Notes: generated by a model from the letters alone, not told the origin. Shown: positions 1 to 10,093, numbered from the stretch's first letter. The stretch: DNA of 64,000 nt from Actinomadura viridilutea (GCA_003001795.1 PVNI01000002.1:248001-312000), one strand, 5' to 3'. Numbers and translations: made by a program.

Positions 1-533
1 CCGTGGGCGGCCAGGGCCTTGTCGACCTTCTCCTTGGTCATCACGTCGTCGCCGTCGGGGAACAGCAGCGCCTGGTCCACGTACTCGTGGTTGAGCACCA
101 GCAGACCCTCGTGTCCCCCGCGCAGCGGGAAGAACTGCATGCCGTCGTGGTTCATGCCGATCTGCTGCGCCTGCTCGGCCGCGGTGTTGGACGCGTCCTT
201 CTTCCACCGGGGGCCGCGCGAGTGCAGCGGCGTGCCCCACGGGATCAACACGTCGGCCGTGTAGCCCTCGGGGACGACGACCTTGTCGGCCGTACCGGTC
301 GGGACGGCCTTGAATCCCAGCAGCCCGCGCTTGCCGCGACCGCGGGTCGCCGTGGCGGCGCTCACCGCGGCCTCCGCGGGCCCGGTGCCGGCTCCCGCGC
401 CGAGGAAACCGGCCGCGGCCAGCAGCGTCCCGCCGCGGATCGCCGACCTGCGCGACATGCGCGCCTGGACGACCTCCCCGAACGTCGCGTTGGAGGACGG
501 GTTGGAACTGACGTCGTCAGGGTCGACGGTCAT
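1..533 (-). CDS. PhoX-family (DUF839) secreted phosphatase, N-terminal part only
   Basis: The first 177 codons are visible; the rest runs off the left edge. The start is an ATG at 533, with GAGGTG a few bases upstream. A twin-arginine signal is present: Arg28-Arg29 in MSRRSAIRGG, then a hydrophobic stretch rich in Ala, Gly and Leu, so folded export by Tat is likely. The mature part reads like the PhoX/DUF839 family, with GLLGFKAVPTG, a GYTADVLIPWG segment and GMNHDGMQFFPL. PhoX enzymes are Ca/Fe-dependent phosphomonoesterases that release phosphate outside the cell. The catalytic metal ligands lie further downstream and cannot be checked here, so family membership is fairly sure and activity is inferred. 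Confidence 0.85.
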   Translation of the reverse strand, partial: MTVDPDDVSSNPSSNATFGEVVQARMSRRSAIRGGTLLAAAGFLGAGAGTGPAEAAVSAATATRGRGKRGLLGFKAVPTGTADKVVVPEGYTADVLIPWGTPLHSRGPRWKKDASNTAAEQAQQIGMNHDGMQFFPLRGGHEGLLVLNHEYVDQALLFPDGDDVMTKEKVDKALAAH

Positions 534-945
534 TCATGCACCTCATCGTCTCAGCGTTGCCCTTCACGCGTTCCCGGAGAAACGCCACTGGGAAGCTAGA
601 GCGCCGCAAGAACGCTCCGGCGGCCACGAGGTGAACAGCTCCTTACCGACCGCACGTCACGCCGCATGGCCCGAGCGAGATCGCGGCGGCGGCGCTGCCG
701 CCCTCCCCCGCCCATGTGTCCCTGCCGCCCATGTCACCGCCGATGCGCCGACACGGACAATGAGAGCCGGTGGCGGATGGCTGTTTTTCAGATGCAGCGA
801 ACAAACGGCACCAACTCGTCGTACCCGCCCCGCAATCGAGTAATTTCGCCGGCGTGAACCTTGCACAAGACGCTTGTCCGCCCTGCGCGGCGACCACTTC
901 AGCGTCCCCGACCGTTCCGCACGGCGGCGCCTGGAGCGACGTCCG
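534..945. other. Intergenic region without a supported gene
   Basis: This 412-base stretch lies between the divergent phoX-like gene and the tyrosine phosphatase. It should hold both promoters, but I see no convincing -35/-10 pair. Open frames here have no recognisable content and look like GC-driven shadows. The part around 770-850 is somewhat less GC-rich than its surroundings. Confidence 0.4.
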
Positions 946-1389
946 ATGAACGCCCCGCGACTGCACGGCGCCATCCGGCTCCCCGACGGCGCGTGGATCC
1001 GAGGCCGCGGCCTGCGCCGCCCCCTCCCGGACGGCCCGACCCCCGACTTCGGTCTCTACCTGGGCTCACGTCGGCTGCGCCGCCGCCACGAGGACCAGCT
1101 GACCTGGCCGTCCCATTGGATCGACTGGCCCGACTTCCTCCTCCCCCGCGACTCGGACGACGCCGTCCGCCAGATCCGCGGACTGCACGAACGAGCACAC
1201 GCGGGCGAAGCCGTGGAGGTCGCCTGCGGCGGCGGCGTCGGCCGCACCGGCACGGTCATCGCCTGCCTCGCCGTCCTGTCCGGCCTCTCCCCATCCGACG
1301 CCGTCGCCTGGGCGCGTGAGAACCACCACCCCCGCGCCGTCGAAACCCCGTGGCAGCGCCGCTGGATCCATCGCTTCCACCACGGCTGA
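946..1389 (+). CDS. Small protein-tyrosine phosphatase-like protein
   Basis: 147 aa. The ATG at 946 is preceded by GGAG nine bases upstream; the longer open frame from 874 lacks such a site. The CX5R phosphatase loop is intact: Cys94 to Arg100 in CGGGVGR, followed by Thr-Gly. This is the catalytic signature of cysteine-dependent tyrosine or dual-specificity phosphatases. The residue before Cys is Ala rather than the usual His, seen in some compact actinobacterial members. An aromatic, acidic segment (WPSHWIDWPDF, about 55-65) may supply the general-acid Asp. No signal peptide, so cytoplasmic. No partner kinase lies nearby, so the substrate is unknown. Confidence 0.75.
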   Translation: MNAPRLHGAIRLPDGAWIRGRGLRRPLPDGPTPDFGLYLGSRRLRRRHEDQLTWPSHWIDWPDFLLPRDSDDAVRQIRGLHERAHAGEAVEVACGGGVGRTGTVIACLAVLSGLSPSDAVAWARENHHPRAVETPWQRRWIHRFHHG

Positions 1390-1793
1390 ACATTCCTGCA
1401 GCAGGAGCGCTCCAGTCCCGACAAAGACGGACGCCAGGGGCGGCCGCATCCTGGTCCGTCGATAGAACCCGTTCCGCACGCCGCGGAAGTGACCGGGTGT
1501 CAGGCGCGGCTCGGATTTGAGGTGCCGACAATGGCGAGCTTCCTGATGAAGCTCTGCCCGCCCGGTGCATGATCCAGCGCCTGGCTCAGGAGCCCGCCTA
1601 CCGGCCCCCCGACAGTCGGTGCCCGCTGCGACGTGCTCACCAATGACGCGCAGGTTCCCTCCTCATCGCGGCGGCATCGTGGCCCCCGCCGAACCGGATG
1701 CCGCAGGGGCAGCCGAGCCTGGCCCCGTTGACCGCTGGACGGTCGGCTCACCGCCGCATGCCGCTCTTGATGATCGGGGAGCTCCCTCGCCCG
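1390..1793. other. Intergenic region without a supported gene
   Basis: About 400 bases between the phosphatase and the small membrane protein. A minus-strand frame (1500-1751) ends in GQSFIRKLAIVGTSNPSRA, which looks protein-like, but it has no start site and no family I can name. Given the transposase relic just downstream, this may be eroded coding DNA. Confidence 0.3.
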
Positions 1794-2033
1794 TCAGTCG
1801 TTGTCTCCGTCGTTGTCGCGGTCGTTGTCGCGGTCGTTGTCGCGGTCGTTGTCTCGGTCGCCGCCATCGTCGTCACGGTCATTCCCGTCGTCACTGGAAG
1901 CGCATCCCGCCGTCACAGCGGCCACGCCCCCCGCGGTCGCGGCGATCGCGATGGCGGGAACGGCCGCGGGCATCGACATCGTGACGACGGCCATGAGGCC
2001 CTTGATGAACCCGAGCACCATCCTGGTCAGCAT
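1794..2033 (-). CDS. Small membrane protein with (Arg-Asp-Asn-Asp) repeat tail
   Basis: 79 aa. The ATG at 2033 follows GGAGG, which argues that this small frame is translated. Residues 1-50 are hydrophobic and Ala-rich (MVLFGFIKGL-like start, then AIAIAATAGGVAAVTAGCA) and could form one or two membrane segments. The tail of about 30 residues is almost only Asp, Asn, Arg and Gly, built from the tetrapeptide RDND. At DNA level this is a 12-bp tandem repeat. I know no family for it. A possible lipobox-like AGC precedes the tail, but it lies late in the protein. The acidic tail could bind divalent cations; that is inference. Neighbours give no functional clue. Confidence 0.6.
   Translation of the reverse strand: MLTRMVLGFIKGLMAVVTMSMPAAVPAIAIAATAGGVAAVTAGCASSDDGNDRDDDGGDRDNDRDNDRDNDRDNDGDND
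1797..1856. repeat. 12-bp tandem repeat, five copies
   Basis: Five head-to-tail copies of a 12-bp unit (GTCGTTGTCGCG and close variants). Three central copies are identical; the outer two differ at one or two bases. Because the unit is a multiple of three, copy-number change would only lengthen or shorten the RDND tail of the gene on the minus strand. Confidence 0.9.
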
Positions 2034-2149
2034 GACGGCCCTCCTCGCGCGCCCGACACACCACACTACGTCATCAACCTTGGACGATCAGTGAGCGAGG
2101 TCCTGCGAGCAGCTGTTCGCCACGGCGCATGCGAGGGTGCTCCGTCGTG

Positions 2150-2307
2150 GCTGCGCCGCGCCGCCCGGGCCGCGGTGCGGCACATGATCAGGGCGGCCGA
2201 GGTGAGGACGGCCTGGTAGTAGCGGACGCCCTCGCAGGAGCGGGCGGCGATGCCACGCCTTGCTTGAGCCGGTTGATGAAGCGTTCCACGATCTGCGCCG
2301 CCGTGTC
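2150..2307 (-). pseudogene. Relic of an IS5-family transposase C-terminus
   Basis: One minus-strand frame gives AAQIVERFINRLKQ (about 2298-2260). After a frame change the next gives RGIAARSCEGVRYYQAVLTS (about 2257-2195), continuing AALIMC. Joined, they match the layout of the end of IS5-group DDE transposases: a VERxFNRLKQ-type segment with the catalytic Glu, then RxIAtRYdK and YyxAxLxxAAIixW. The frameshift falls right after the LKQ. No N-terminal transposase part, terminal inverted repeats or target duplication is visible, so this is a decayed fragment. Some spacer DNA on both sides (2034-2149 and 2308-2466) is noncoding. Confidence 0.65.
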
Positions 2308-2466
2308 GATGGCGTGCGTACGGGGTGATCTGCAGGCGACCTGCGCTCGCCGTTGAGGCTCCGCGTACGGCGCTGAACGGCTCCACAGCACGACGCCGAC
2401 GACAAGTGCGAGCACCGATCGCCGCACGGCGCCGTACCGCCTCCGTGATCTTTGGGGTCGGGCGGG

Positions 2467-2763
2467 TCAGCCCGTCGCCTTCGCGATGATCCGGGCCGTC
2501 TCGTCTCGGGTGAACGCCCGCAGGGTCGTGGTGCGGACGTTGCCCGCCGCGCAGTTCCGCAGCAGGGCCGCCGAGACGGTCTCGTCATCGGGGGCCTCGA
2601 TGATCCCTACCAGGTCGTACTCGCCGACGGTCCAGTACAGGTTCACGAGCTTCGCCCCCACGTCTTCCACCATGGCGGCGAAGTTCTCGGCCCGTGCGAC
2701 GGTGTCCGCGCAGGCGCGAACCCCCTGATCCGTCCAGTTGAACAGCGCGACGTAGGTCGGCAC
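2467..2763 (-). CDS. GYD domain protein
   Basis: 98 aa. GTG start at 2763 with GGGAGGTGAG upstream. It begins MPTYVALFNWTDQGVRA and contains GEYDLVGIIEAPDDETVSA, the pattern of the GYD family (small ferredoxin-like fold proteins named after a Gly-Tyr-Asp motif; here GEYD). Length is normal for the family. The function of GYD proteins is not established; they are predicted cytoplasmic dimers that may bind a small ligand. It stands alone between the transposase relic and an acetyltransferase on the same strand, 169 bases from the latter. Confidence 0.85.
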   Translation of the reverse strand: MPTYVALFNWTDQGVRACADTVARAENFAAMVEDVGAKLVNLYWTVGEYDLVGIIEAPDDETVSAALLRNCAAGNVRTTTLRAFTRDETARIIAKATG

Positions 2764-2932
2764 CTCGTCTCACCTCCCGAGGTCGGCGACGGTTCAGATC
2801 TGCACTGATACCCGCGGCCGACCAAGGGAGGCCCCGCCGGGAGTCATGACATTTCCCCAGACGGGACCGCACCTCAGCGGCGCGGTCGCGACGGGCGTCG
2901 CGGCGCCGTGCGGGCGGGGCCGGCTCGTCGCG

Positions 2933-3502
2933 TCAGCGGGCGCCGGGCCAGGGGCCGGGAGGCCGGTGGTCCACCGCCTTGCTGGTGATCTTGGTGTCGT
3001 ACAGGCGGAAGCCGCGGGACTGGTAGTTGGACAGGGCCGCGGGACCGTCCAACGAGCAGGTGTGGAGCCAGACCCGGGTGGTGGGTTTGCGGTCGGGCCA
3101 GCGGTCGGCCAGGTCCCAGGCGCGGGCGGCGGCGACGGACAGCAGGTGGCCGCCGATGCCCCGGCCGTGGAAGGGGCGGAGAAGGCCGAAGCAGGCGATC
3201 TCGACCTGCCCCTCGGGCTGGGGGTCGAGTTCGGCGAAGCCGGCGGGGGCGCCGTGGACGTAGGCGATCCAGGTCTCGACGCCGGGGCGTTCCAGCCAGT
3301 TGCGCCACTGCTCGTACGTCCAGGGGAGGCGGTCGACCCAGTACCAGTCGCCGCCGACGGCGGTGTAGAGGAAGCGGCTCAGTTCGGGGAGGACGACCTC
3401 GGCGCGGACGATGTCGGCGGAGGTCGGACGGGCGGGACGCAGGTCGCCGGGGTCGCACTGCTCCAGGTACCAGGTGGTGACCTCGATCCGGCGGCTCGGC
3501 AT
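2933..3502 (-). CDS. GNAT-family N-acetyltransferase
   Basis: 189 aa. The ATG at 3502 is preceded by a purine-rich GGGGGG site; the open frame extends upstream antisense to gltD but that part is a shadow. The acetyl-CoA-binding signature is visible in LLRPFHGRGIGGHLL (about 116-130, R-x-x-G-x-G form), with a preceding beta-strand VEIACFG and a downstream LSNYQSRGFRLYDT typical of motif B. The N-terminal part is rich in Trp and Tyr (DWYWVDRLPWTYEQW). The substrate cannot be deduced. A strong terminator hairpin separates it from gltD upstream, so it is probably transcribed independently. Confidence 0.85.
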   Translation of the reverse strand: MPSRRIEVTTWYLEQCDPGDLRPARPTSADIVRAEVVLPELSRFLYTAVGGDWYWVDRLPWTYEQWRNWLERPGVETWIAYVHGAPAGFAELDPQPEGQVEIACFGLLRPFHGRGIGGHLLSVAAARAWDLADRWPDRKPTTRVWLHTCSLDGPAALSNYQSRGFRLYDTKITSKAVDHRPPGPWPGAR

Positions 3503-3528
3503 CCGGTTCCCCCCTTCGCGGCATGGAA

Positions 3529-3559
3529 GAGGCCGGCCCCGGCGACCGGGGCCGGCCTC
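3529..3559 (-). terminator. Strong terminator-like hairpin after gltD
   Basis: A perfect 14-bp GC-rich inverted repeat (3529-3542 and 3546-3559) with a 3-base loop sits just past the gltD stop. There is no clear U-run, which is usual in high-GC actinobacteria. It probably ends the gltBD transcript. Confidence 0.7.
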
Positions 3560-3591
3560 GACGAGCTTCCTCGCCGATGGTACGGGAACCG

Positions 3592-5055
3592 TCAGGCGAT
3601 CGGGCGCGCCGTCGGCGGGATCGGCTTCGGGAGGGTCGTGTCGCCGGACAGGTACTTGTCCACCCCGTGCGCGGCGGACCGGCCCTCGGCGATCGCCCAG
3701 ACGATGAGGGACTGGCCGCGGCCCATGTCGCCGGCGACGAACACGCCCGGCACGGAGGTGGCGTAGTCGGCGTCGCGGGCGACGTTGCCGCGCTGGTCGA
3801 GCTCGACGCCGAGCTGCTCCAGCAGCCCCTCGCGCTGCGGGCCGAGGAAGCCCATGGCCAGGGTGACCAGCTCGGCGGGGATCTCCCGCTCGGTGCCGGG
3901 GATCGGCTTGAAGCCGGTCTGCGGGCCTTCCACGTCGACCACGCGCAGGGCGCGGACGTTGCCGTCCTCGTCGCCGAGGAACTCCTGGGTGGAGATGGCG
4001 TACAGCCGGTCGCCGCCCAGGTCGGCCAGCTCCTCGTGCGCGCTCTCCATCTTGAACAGCATCGGGTACGTCGGCCACGGCTGGTGCTCGGGCCGCGTGG
4101 CGGGCGGCCTCGGCATGATCTCCAGCTGGGTGATCGACTCGGCGCCCTGGCGGATCGCCGTGCCGATGCAGTCGGCGCCGGTGTCGCCGCCGCCGATGAC
4201 GACGACGTGCTTGCCCTTGGCGCTGATGGGCGGCTCCTCCATGTCGCCCTCCTGCACCCTGTTGGCCAGCGGCAGGTACTCCATGGCCTGGTGGATGCCC
4301 TTGAGTTCGCGGCCGGGCACGGGCAGGTCGCGCCAGACGGTGGCGCCGCCCGCCAGCAGCACCGCGTCGTACTGGGCGCGCAGCTCGTCGGCGGTGATGT
4401 CGACGCCCACGTTGACCGAGGTCCTGAATTCGGTGCCCTCGGCGCGCATCTGGGCGATGCGCCGGTCCAGGTGCCGCTTCTCCATCTTGAACTCGGGGAT
4501 GCCGTAGCGCAGCAGCCCGCCGATGCGGTCCGCGCGCTCGTACACGCACACGTCGTGCCCGGCGCGGGTGAGCTGCTGGGCCGCGGCCAGGCCCGCCGGG
4601 CCCGACCCGACGATCGCGACCTTCTTGCCCGTCTTCACCGGCGGCGGCAGCGGCCGCACCCAGCCCTCGGCCCACGCCCGGTCGATGATCTCGACCTCGA
4701 CGCGCTTGATGGTGACCGGTTCCTGGGAGATGCCCAGCACGCAGGCGCTCTCGCAGGGCGCCGGGCACAGCCGTCCGGTGAACTCGGGGAAGTTGTTCGT
4801 GGCGTGCAGCCGCTCGACGGCGTCCCGCCAGTCCTTGCGGTACACCAGGTCGTTCCACTCGGGGATGAGGTTGCCGAGCGGGCAGCCCTGGTGGCAGAAC
4901 GGGATGCCGCAGTCCATGCAGCGGCTGGCCTGCTTCTCCAGGCGGTCGCGGCCGAAGTCCTCGTAGACCTCGCGCCAGCTCTTGATGCGGACGTCGACCG
5001 GGCGGCGCTTCGGGAGCTCCCGCTGGACGGTCAGGAAACCCTTCGGGTCTGCCAT
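3592..5055 (-). CDS. gltD: Glutamate synthase (NADPH) small subunit
   Basis: 487 aa, the expected length. ATG at 5055 with a GGAAGGGGG site upstream. The small subunit takes electrons from NAD(P)H through FAD and passes them by iron-sulfur clusters to GltB. Visible features: an N-terminal cysteine-rich domain (CMDCG, CHQGC around 46-58; CPAPCESAC around 97-105) for two 4Fe-4S clusters; an FAD Rossmann motif GSGPAG at 150-155; a second dinucleotide motif IGGGDTGADC near 285-295 for NADPH; and a C-terminal AGDMGRGQSLIVWAI FAD-contact segment. It lies 19 bases after gltB on the same strand, so the pair forms one operon making L-glutamate from glutamine and 2-oxoglutarate. Confidence 0.97.
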   Translation of the reverse strand: MADPKGFLTVQRELPKRRPVDVRIKSWREVYEDFGRDRLEKQASRCMDCGIPFCHQGCPLGNLIPEWNDLVYRKDWRDAVERLHATNNFPEFTGRLCPAPCESACVLGISQEPVTIKRVEVEIIDRAWAEGWVRPLPPPVKTGKKVAIVGSGPAGLAAAQQLTRAGHDVCVYERADRIGGLLRYGIPEFKMEKRHLDRRIAQMRAEGTEFRTSVNVGVDITADELRAQYDAVLLAGGATVWRDLPVPGRELKGIHQAMEYLPLANRVQEGDMEEPPISAKGKHVVVIGGGDTGADCIGTAIRQGAESITQLEIMPRPPATRPEHQPWPTYPMLFKMESAHEELADLGGDRLYAISTQEFLGDEDGNVRALRVVDVEGPQTGFKPIPGTEREIPAELVTLAMGFLGPQREGLLEQLGVELDQRGNVARDADYATSVPGVFVAGDMGRGQSLIVWAIAEGRSAAHGVDKYLSGDTTLPKPIPPTARPIA

Positions 5056-5074
5056 GTGAGTGGAACCCCCTTCC

Positions 5075-8000
5075 TCAGCTCCGGGCGGCGGCCATGACGG
5101 CCTCGTCGACGTCGCGTCCCTCGGCGCGGGCCCTGGCCATGGCCTCCAGGACGCGCCGGTAGTCCCGCGGCATGATCTTGGTGAACCGGGCGGCGGAGCC
5201 CTCCCAGTCGGCCAGCAGCTTCTCGGCCACCGTGGAACCGGTCTCGGCCAGATGCCGCTCCACCAGCGAGCGGACGAACTCGGCGTCCTCGCCGGTGAGC
5301 GGTTCCAGGTCCACCATCTCGAGGTTGACCAGGCTCGGGTCGAGGTCCAGGACGTAGCCGATGCCGCCGGACATGCCGGCCGCCAGGTTGCGCCCGGTGC
5401 GGCCGAGGATGACGGCGCGGCCGCCGGTCATGTACTCCAGGGCGTGGTCGCCGACGCCCTCCACCACGGCGGTGGCGCCGGAGTTGCGGACGCAGAACCG
5501 CTCGCCGACGACGCCGCGGGCGAACAGCTCGCCGGACGTCGCGCCGTACAGCAGGACGTTGCCCGCGATGATCTGCTCTTCGGCGGCGAACGGCGCGTCC
5601 GGGTGCGGCCGCAGGGTGATGCGTCCGCCCGACAGGCCCTTGCCGACGTAGTCGTTGGCGTCGCCGATCAGTCGCAGCGTGATGCCGCGGGGGATGAAGG
5701 CGCCGAACGACTGCCCGGCGGAACCGGTGAAGGTGATGTCGATGGTGTCATCGGGCAGGCCGTCGCCACCGCGCGCCCGTGTCACCTCGTGACCGAGCAT
5801 GGTGCCGACGGTGCGGTTGACATTGCGGATCGGCATCTCCAGGCGCACCGGGCGGCCGTGCTTGACGGCGCCCTCGGCGAGCTGGATCAGCGTGTTGTCG
5901 AGGGCCTTCTCCAGGCCGTGGTCCTGCTTGGCGACCTGCCGCAGCGCGGTGCCCTCGGGCAGGTCCGGCTTGTGCAGGATCGGCGACAGGTCCAGGCCCG
6001 ACGCCTTCCAGTGGTCGACGGCGCGGGTGGTGTCGAGCAGCTCGACGTGCCCGATCGCCTCGTCCAGGGAGCGGAAGCCCAGGCGGGCGAGGTACTCGCG
6101 GACCTCCTCGGCGATGAACTCGAAGAAGTTGACCACGAACTCCGGCCTGCCGGTGAACCGCTTGCGCAGCTCGGGGTTCTGGGTGGCCACGCCGACCGGG
6201 CAGGTGTCCAGGTGGCACACGCGCATCATCACGCAGCCGGACACCACCAGCGGCGCGGTGGCGAAGCCGTACTCCTCGGCGCCCAGCAGCGCCGCGATGA
6301 TCACGTCGCGGCCGGTCTTCATCTGCCCGTCGGTCTGCACGACGATGCGGTCGCGCAGCCCGTTGAGCAGCAGCGTCTGCTGCGTCTCGGCCAGGCCGAG
6401 CTCCCACGGCGCGCCCGCGTGCTTGATGGAGGTCAGCGGGGACGCGCCGGTGCCGCCGTCGTGCCCGGAGATGAGCACCACGTCGGCGTGCGCCTTGGAC
6501 ACCCCGGCCGCGACCGTGCCGACGCCGACCTCGGCGACCAGCTTGACGTGCACGCGGGCGGCCGGGTTGGCGTTCTTCAGGTCGTGGATGAGCTGCGCCA
6601 GGTCCTCGATCGAGTAGATGTCGTGGTGCGGCGGCGGCGAGATCAGCCCCACGCCCGGGGTGGAGTGCCGGGTCTTGGCGATCCACGGGTAGACCTTGTG
6701 GCCGGGCAGCTGGCCGCCCTCGCCGGGCTTGGCGCCCTGCGCCATCTTGATCTGCAGGTCGTCGGCGTTGACGAGGTACTCCGACGTCACGCCGAACCGG
6801 CCGGACGCCACCTGCTTGATGGCGCTGCGCCGCAGGTCGCCGTTGGGGTCGGGGACGTAGCGCTCGGGGTCCTCGCCGCCCTCGCCGGTGTTGGACTTGC
6901 CGCCCAGCCGGTTCATGGCGATGGCCAGGGTCTCGTGCGCCTCGGCGGAGATGGACCCGTAGGACATCGCGCCGGTGGAGAACCGCTTGACGATCTCGCT
7001 GACCGGCTCGACCTCCTCGATCGGCACCGGCGGCCGGACGCCCTCGCGCAGCCGGAACAGCCCGCGCAGCGTCATCAGCCGCTCGGCCTGGGCGTCGACC
7101 TTGGAGGTGTACTCCTTGAAGATCTCGTAGCGGCGGGTGCGGGTGGCGTGCTGGAGCTTGAACACCGTCTCGGGGTCGAACAGGTGCTCCTCGCCCTCGC
7201 GGCGCCACTGGTACTCGCCGCCGACCTCCAGGGTGCGGTGCGGGGGCTCGACGCCGCGCGGCGGGTAGGCGCGGCGGTGCCGCTCGGCGACCTCGCGGGC
7301 CAGCACGTCGAAGCCGACGCCGCCGAGGCGGGAGGTGGTGCCGGTGAAGCACTTGTCGATCACCTCGGCGCCCAGGCCGATCGCCTCGAAGATCTGCGCG
7401 CCGGTGTAGGACGCGACCGTGGACACGCCCATCTTCGACATGATCTTCAAGATGCCCTTGCCGTACGCCTTGATCAGGTTGCGCACGGCGGTGTCCCGGT
7501 CCAGCGCGATGTCGCCGGCGCGGACCAGCTCCTCGACGGTCTCGATGGCCAGGTAGGGGTTGACCGCGGACGCGCCGTACCCGATGAGCAGCGCCATGTG
7601 GTGGCATTCGCGGGCCTCGGCGGTCTCCACCACCAGGCCGACGCGGGTGCGGGACTTCTCCCGGATCAGGTGGTGGTGCACGGCGCCGGTGAGCAGCAGC
7701 GACGGGATCGGCGCGCGGGTCCGGTCGGCGCCGCGGTCCGACAGCACGATGATGCGGGCGCCGTCGGCGATCGCGCGCGACACCTCGGCGCAGATCTCCT
7801 CCAGGCGGTCCTGCAGGGCCTCGCCGCCGCCGGCGACGTCGTACAGGCCGTGCACGACGCGGGCCTGCAGGTGCGGCAGCTCGCCCTCGTCGTTGATGTG
7901 GATGATCTTGGCGAGCTCGCCGTTGTCCAGGATGGGGGTGGGCAGCACGAGCCGGCGGCACGAGTCCGGGCCGGGCTCCAGCAGGTTGCCCTCGGGGCCG

Positions 8001-9625
8001 AGCGTGGACTGCAGGGACGTCACCAGCTCCTCGCGGATCGCGTCCAGCGGAGGGTTGGTGACCTGCGCGAACAGCTGCTTGAAGTAGTCGAACAGCAGGC
8101 GCGGCCGCCGCGAGAGCACCGCCAGCGGCGTGTCGGTGCCCATGGAGCCGACCGGCTCGGCGCCGGTGCGCGCCATCGGGGCGAGGATCACCCGCTGCTC
8201 TTCGAGGGTGTAGCCGAACGTCTGCTGCCGCTTGATCAGCGGCTCGTGGACGGGGACGTCCCGCTCGCGCTCGGGCAGCTCCTCGAACCGCACCAGGCCC
8301 TCGCGCAGCCACTGCGCGTAGGGGTGCTGGGCGGCGAGCTCGGCCTTGACCTCGTCGTCCTCGATGATCCGCCCGGCCTCGGTGTCGATGAGGAAGATCC
8401 GGCCGGGCTGCAGGCGTCCCTTGCGGACGACCTTCTCCGGCGGGATGTCCAGCACGCCCGCCTCGCTGGCCAGCACCACCAGGCCGTCGTCGGTGACCCA
8501 GTAGCGGCCGGGGCGCAGGCCGTTGCGGTCCAGCACCGCGCCGGCGATCGTGCCGTCGGTGAACGACACGCTGGCCGGGCCGTCCCACGCCTCCATCAGC
8601 GTGGAGTGGAACTCGTAGAACGCGCGGCGGTCGGGGTCCATCCCGGTGTGGTTCTCCCACGCCTCCGGGATCATCATCAGCACCGCGTGCGGCAGCGACC
8701 GGCCGCCCAGGTGCAGCAGCTCCAGGCACTCGTCGAACGAGGCGGTGTCGCTGGCCTCGATGTCGATCACCGGGTGGACGCGGGACAGGTCCCCGGGGAT
8801 CAGGTCGGACTTCAGCAGCGCCTCGCGGGCCCGCATCCAGTTCCGGTTGCCCTTGACGGTGTTGATCTCGCCGTTGTGCGCGATGAACCGGTACGGGTGG
8901 GCCAGCTCCCAGGCCGGGAAGGTGTTGGTGGAGAACCGCGAGTGCACCAGCGCGATGGCGGTAGCGAAGCGGCGGTCGGACAGGTCGGGGAAGAACGGCT
9001 CCAGCTGCGGGGTGGTGAGCATCCCCTTGTAGACGATCGTCCGCGCCGACAGGCTCGGGAAGTACACCCGGACGTCCTGCTCGGCCCGTTCGCGCATGCA
9101 GAACACCACGCGGTCCAGCTCGATTCCGGTCTTGCCGGCGTGCTCGCCGTCCTCGGCGGCGGCCACGAAGAGCTGGGAGAAGTGCGGCATGGCGCGGCGC
9201 GCCGCGGGTCCGGCGAACTCGGGGTCGTGCGGCAGCTCGCGCCAGCCGAGGACGGCCAGCCCCTCCTCCGCGCACAGCGTCTCGATGTGCGCGACGGCCG
9301 CGGCCCGCTCCTCGGCGTCGGTGGGCAGGAACGCGATGCCCGCCGCGTACGCGCCGGGCTCGGGCAGCGCGAAGTCGCAGACCTCGCGGAAGAACGCGTC
9401 CGGGATCTGGGTGAGGATGCCGACGCCGTCGCCGTCGTCGGGTTCAGCGCCCACGGCTCCGCGGTGGTCCAGGTTCTTCAGGACGGTCAGGGCCTTGCGG
9501 ATGATGTCATGGCTCTTGCGACCGTGCAGGTCGGCCACCATGCCGACGCCGCAGGCGTCGTGCTCGTAGGCCCGGTCGTACAGCCCCTGGTTCCGAGGTG
9601 CACGCGGTGTGAGCGCAGCGGCCAT
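5075..9625 (-). CDS. gltB: Glutamate synthase (NADPH) large subunit
   Basis: 1516 aa, normal for the alpha subunit. ATG at 9625 after GGGAGGG. Like other GltB proteins it starts with a short propeptide; the catalytic N-terminal Cys of the class II glutaminase domain is Cys25 in EHDACGVGM, exposed after cleavage. Ammonia is tunnelled to the FMN-binding synthase domain in the second half ([33 protein letters not shown]). A 3Fe-4S site is present as Cys-X5-Cys-X4-Cys in [12 protein letters not shown]. The C-terminal GXGXG beta-helix domain is recognisable. It heads the gltB-gltD operon. Long frames on the other strand here are antisense shadows. Confidence 0.97.
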   Translation of the reverse strand: MAAALTPRAPRNQGLYDRAYEHDACGVGMVADLHGRKSHDIIRKALTVLKNLDHRGAVGAEPDDGDGVGILTQIPDAFFREVCDFALPEPGAYAAGIAFLPTDAEERAAAVAHIETLCAEEGLAVLGWRELPHDPEFAGPAARRAMPHFSQLFVAAAEDGEHAGKTGIELDRVVFCMRERAEQDVRVYFPSLSARTIVYKGMLTTPQLEPFFPDLSDRRFATAIALVHSRFSTNTFPAWELAHPYRFIAHNGEINTVKGNRNWMRAREALLKSDLIPGDLSRVHPVIDIEASDTASFDECLELLHLGGRSLPHAVLMMIPEAWENHTGMDPDRRAFYEFHSTLMEAWDGPASVSFTDGTIAGAVLDRNGLRPGRYWVTDDGLVVLASEAGVLDIPPEKVVRKGRLQPGRIFLIDTEAGRIIEDDEVKAELAAQHPYAQWLREGLVRFEELPERERDVPVHEPLIKRQQTFGYTLEEQRVILAPMARTGAEPVGSMGTDTPLAVLSRRPRLLFDYFKQLFAQVTNPPLDAIREELVTSLQSTLGPEGNLLEPGPDSCRRLVLPTPILDNGELAKIIHINDEGELPHLQARVVHGLYDVAGGGEALQDRLEEICAEVSRAIADGARIIVLSDRGADRTRAPIPSLLLTGAVHHHLIREKSRTRVGLVVETAEARECHHMALLIGYGASAVNPYLAIETVEELVRAGDIALDRDTAVRNLIKAYGKGILKIMSKMGVSTVASYTGAQIFEAIGLGAEVIDKCFTGTTSRLGGVGFDVLAREVAERHRRAYPPRGVEPPHRTLEVGGEYQWRREGEEHLFDPETVFKLQHATRTRRYEIFKEYTSKVDAQAERLMTLRGLFRLREGVRPPVPIEEVEPVSEIVKRFSTGAMSYGSISAEAHETLAIAMNRLGGKSNTGEGGEDPERYVPDPNGDLRRSAIKQVASGRFGVTSEYLVNADDLQIKMAQGAKPGEGGQLPGHKVYPWIAKTRHSTPGVGLISPPPHHDIYSIEDLAQLIHDLKNANPAARVHVKLVAEVGVGTVAAGVSKAHADVVLISGHDGGTGASPLTSIKHAGAPWELGLAETQQTLLLNGLRDRIVVQTDGQMKTGRDVIIAALLGAEEYGFATAPLVVSGCVMMRVCHLDTCPVGVATQNPELRKRFTGRPEFVVNFFEFIAEEVREYLARLGFRSLDEAIGHVELLDTTRAVDHWKASGLDLSPILHKPDLPEGTALRQVAKQDHGLEKALDNTLIQLAEGAVKHGRPVRLEMPIRNVNRTVGTMLGHEVTRARGGDGLPDDTIDITFTGSAGQSFGAFIPRGITLRLIGDANDYVGKGLSGGRITLRPHPDAPFAAEEQIIAGNVLLYGATSGELFARGVVGERFCVRNSGATAVVEGVGDHALEYMTGGRAVILGRTGRNLAAGMSGGIGYVLDLDPSLVNLEMVDLEPLTGEDAEFVRSLVERHLAETGSTVAEKLLADWEGSAARFTKIMPRDYRRVLEAMARARAEGRDVDEAVMAAARS

Positions 9626-10093
9626 CTACCCTCCCGTCGTCGTCGTGTCACTGCTGGGGTCAGTGCAGGCTCGGGACGACGTTGGCCCTGCTGCGGTGAG
9701 ATGACATTACATCACTGTCGGGATCATCCCCGACACGCCCTGATCGCGAAACTTCGCTGTGTTCGCATGCGGGCGCCGAGCGGTTCACCAAGGATAGCGG
9801 CGTGCCGCCACCGTAAATCACCGGCAATGCGGTGGCGGACGTCACCGCGTCCGGGTGATCGGGTGGTCAATTCCGCAACACCACGGCAATCCGCAGCATT
9901 CCCCGCCGGTGCGGCGTCGAACCATGGGCGCAGCCGGTGTGTCGGCCGTCACTTCGCCGCCTGTGCGAGACGGAGACGGCGGACAGGCCGACGGCGGTCA
10001 GATCGCGGTCCGGGCGGGGGCGCGGCGGGCCGGTCGAGGTTCTGACGCCGGGCGATCCGTGCGGGAATGCGGGGCCGCGGGGCCCGGACCGGG
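9626..10093. other. gltB upstream region; no gene supported
   Basis: 468 bases between gltB and the next leftward gene. A perfect 6-bp inverted repeat with a 6-base loop (GTCGGG at 9717-9722, CCCGAC at 9729-9734) lies about 100 bases upstream of gltB and could be an operator or leader hairpin. The stretch 9690-9790 is less GC-rich than average, as promoters are. I could not place a confident -35/-10 or GlnR box. A 61-codon minus frame (9660-9845) has no ribosome site and no recognisable content. Confidence 0.35.

Noticed and set aside
1500..1751. 83-codon minus ORF ending SFIRKLAIVGTSNPSRA
   Set aside because: Protein-like end but no start site or named family; noted only as possible eroded coding DNA.
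1797..1856. Short tandem repeats considered as a CRISPR array
   Set aside because: Units are contiguous with no spacers; the same applies to the repeats at 22285, 23452, 34350 and 45601.
9660..9845. 61-codon minus ORF upstream of gltB
   Set aside because: No start signal and no recognisable content; lies in the likely promoter region.
5060..10045. Very long open frame antisense to gltB
   Set aside because: Shadow created by high-GC codon use of gltB; translation is low-complexity with no motifs, whereas the other strand gives a complete glutamate synthase.
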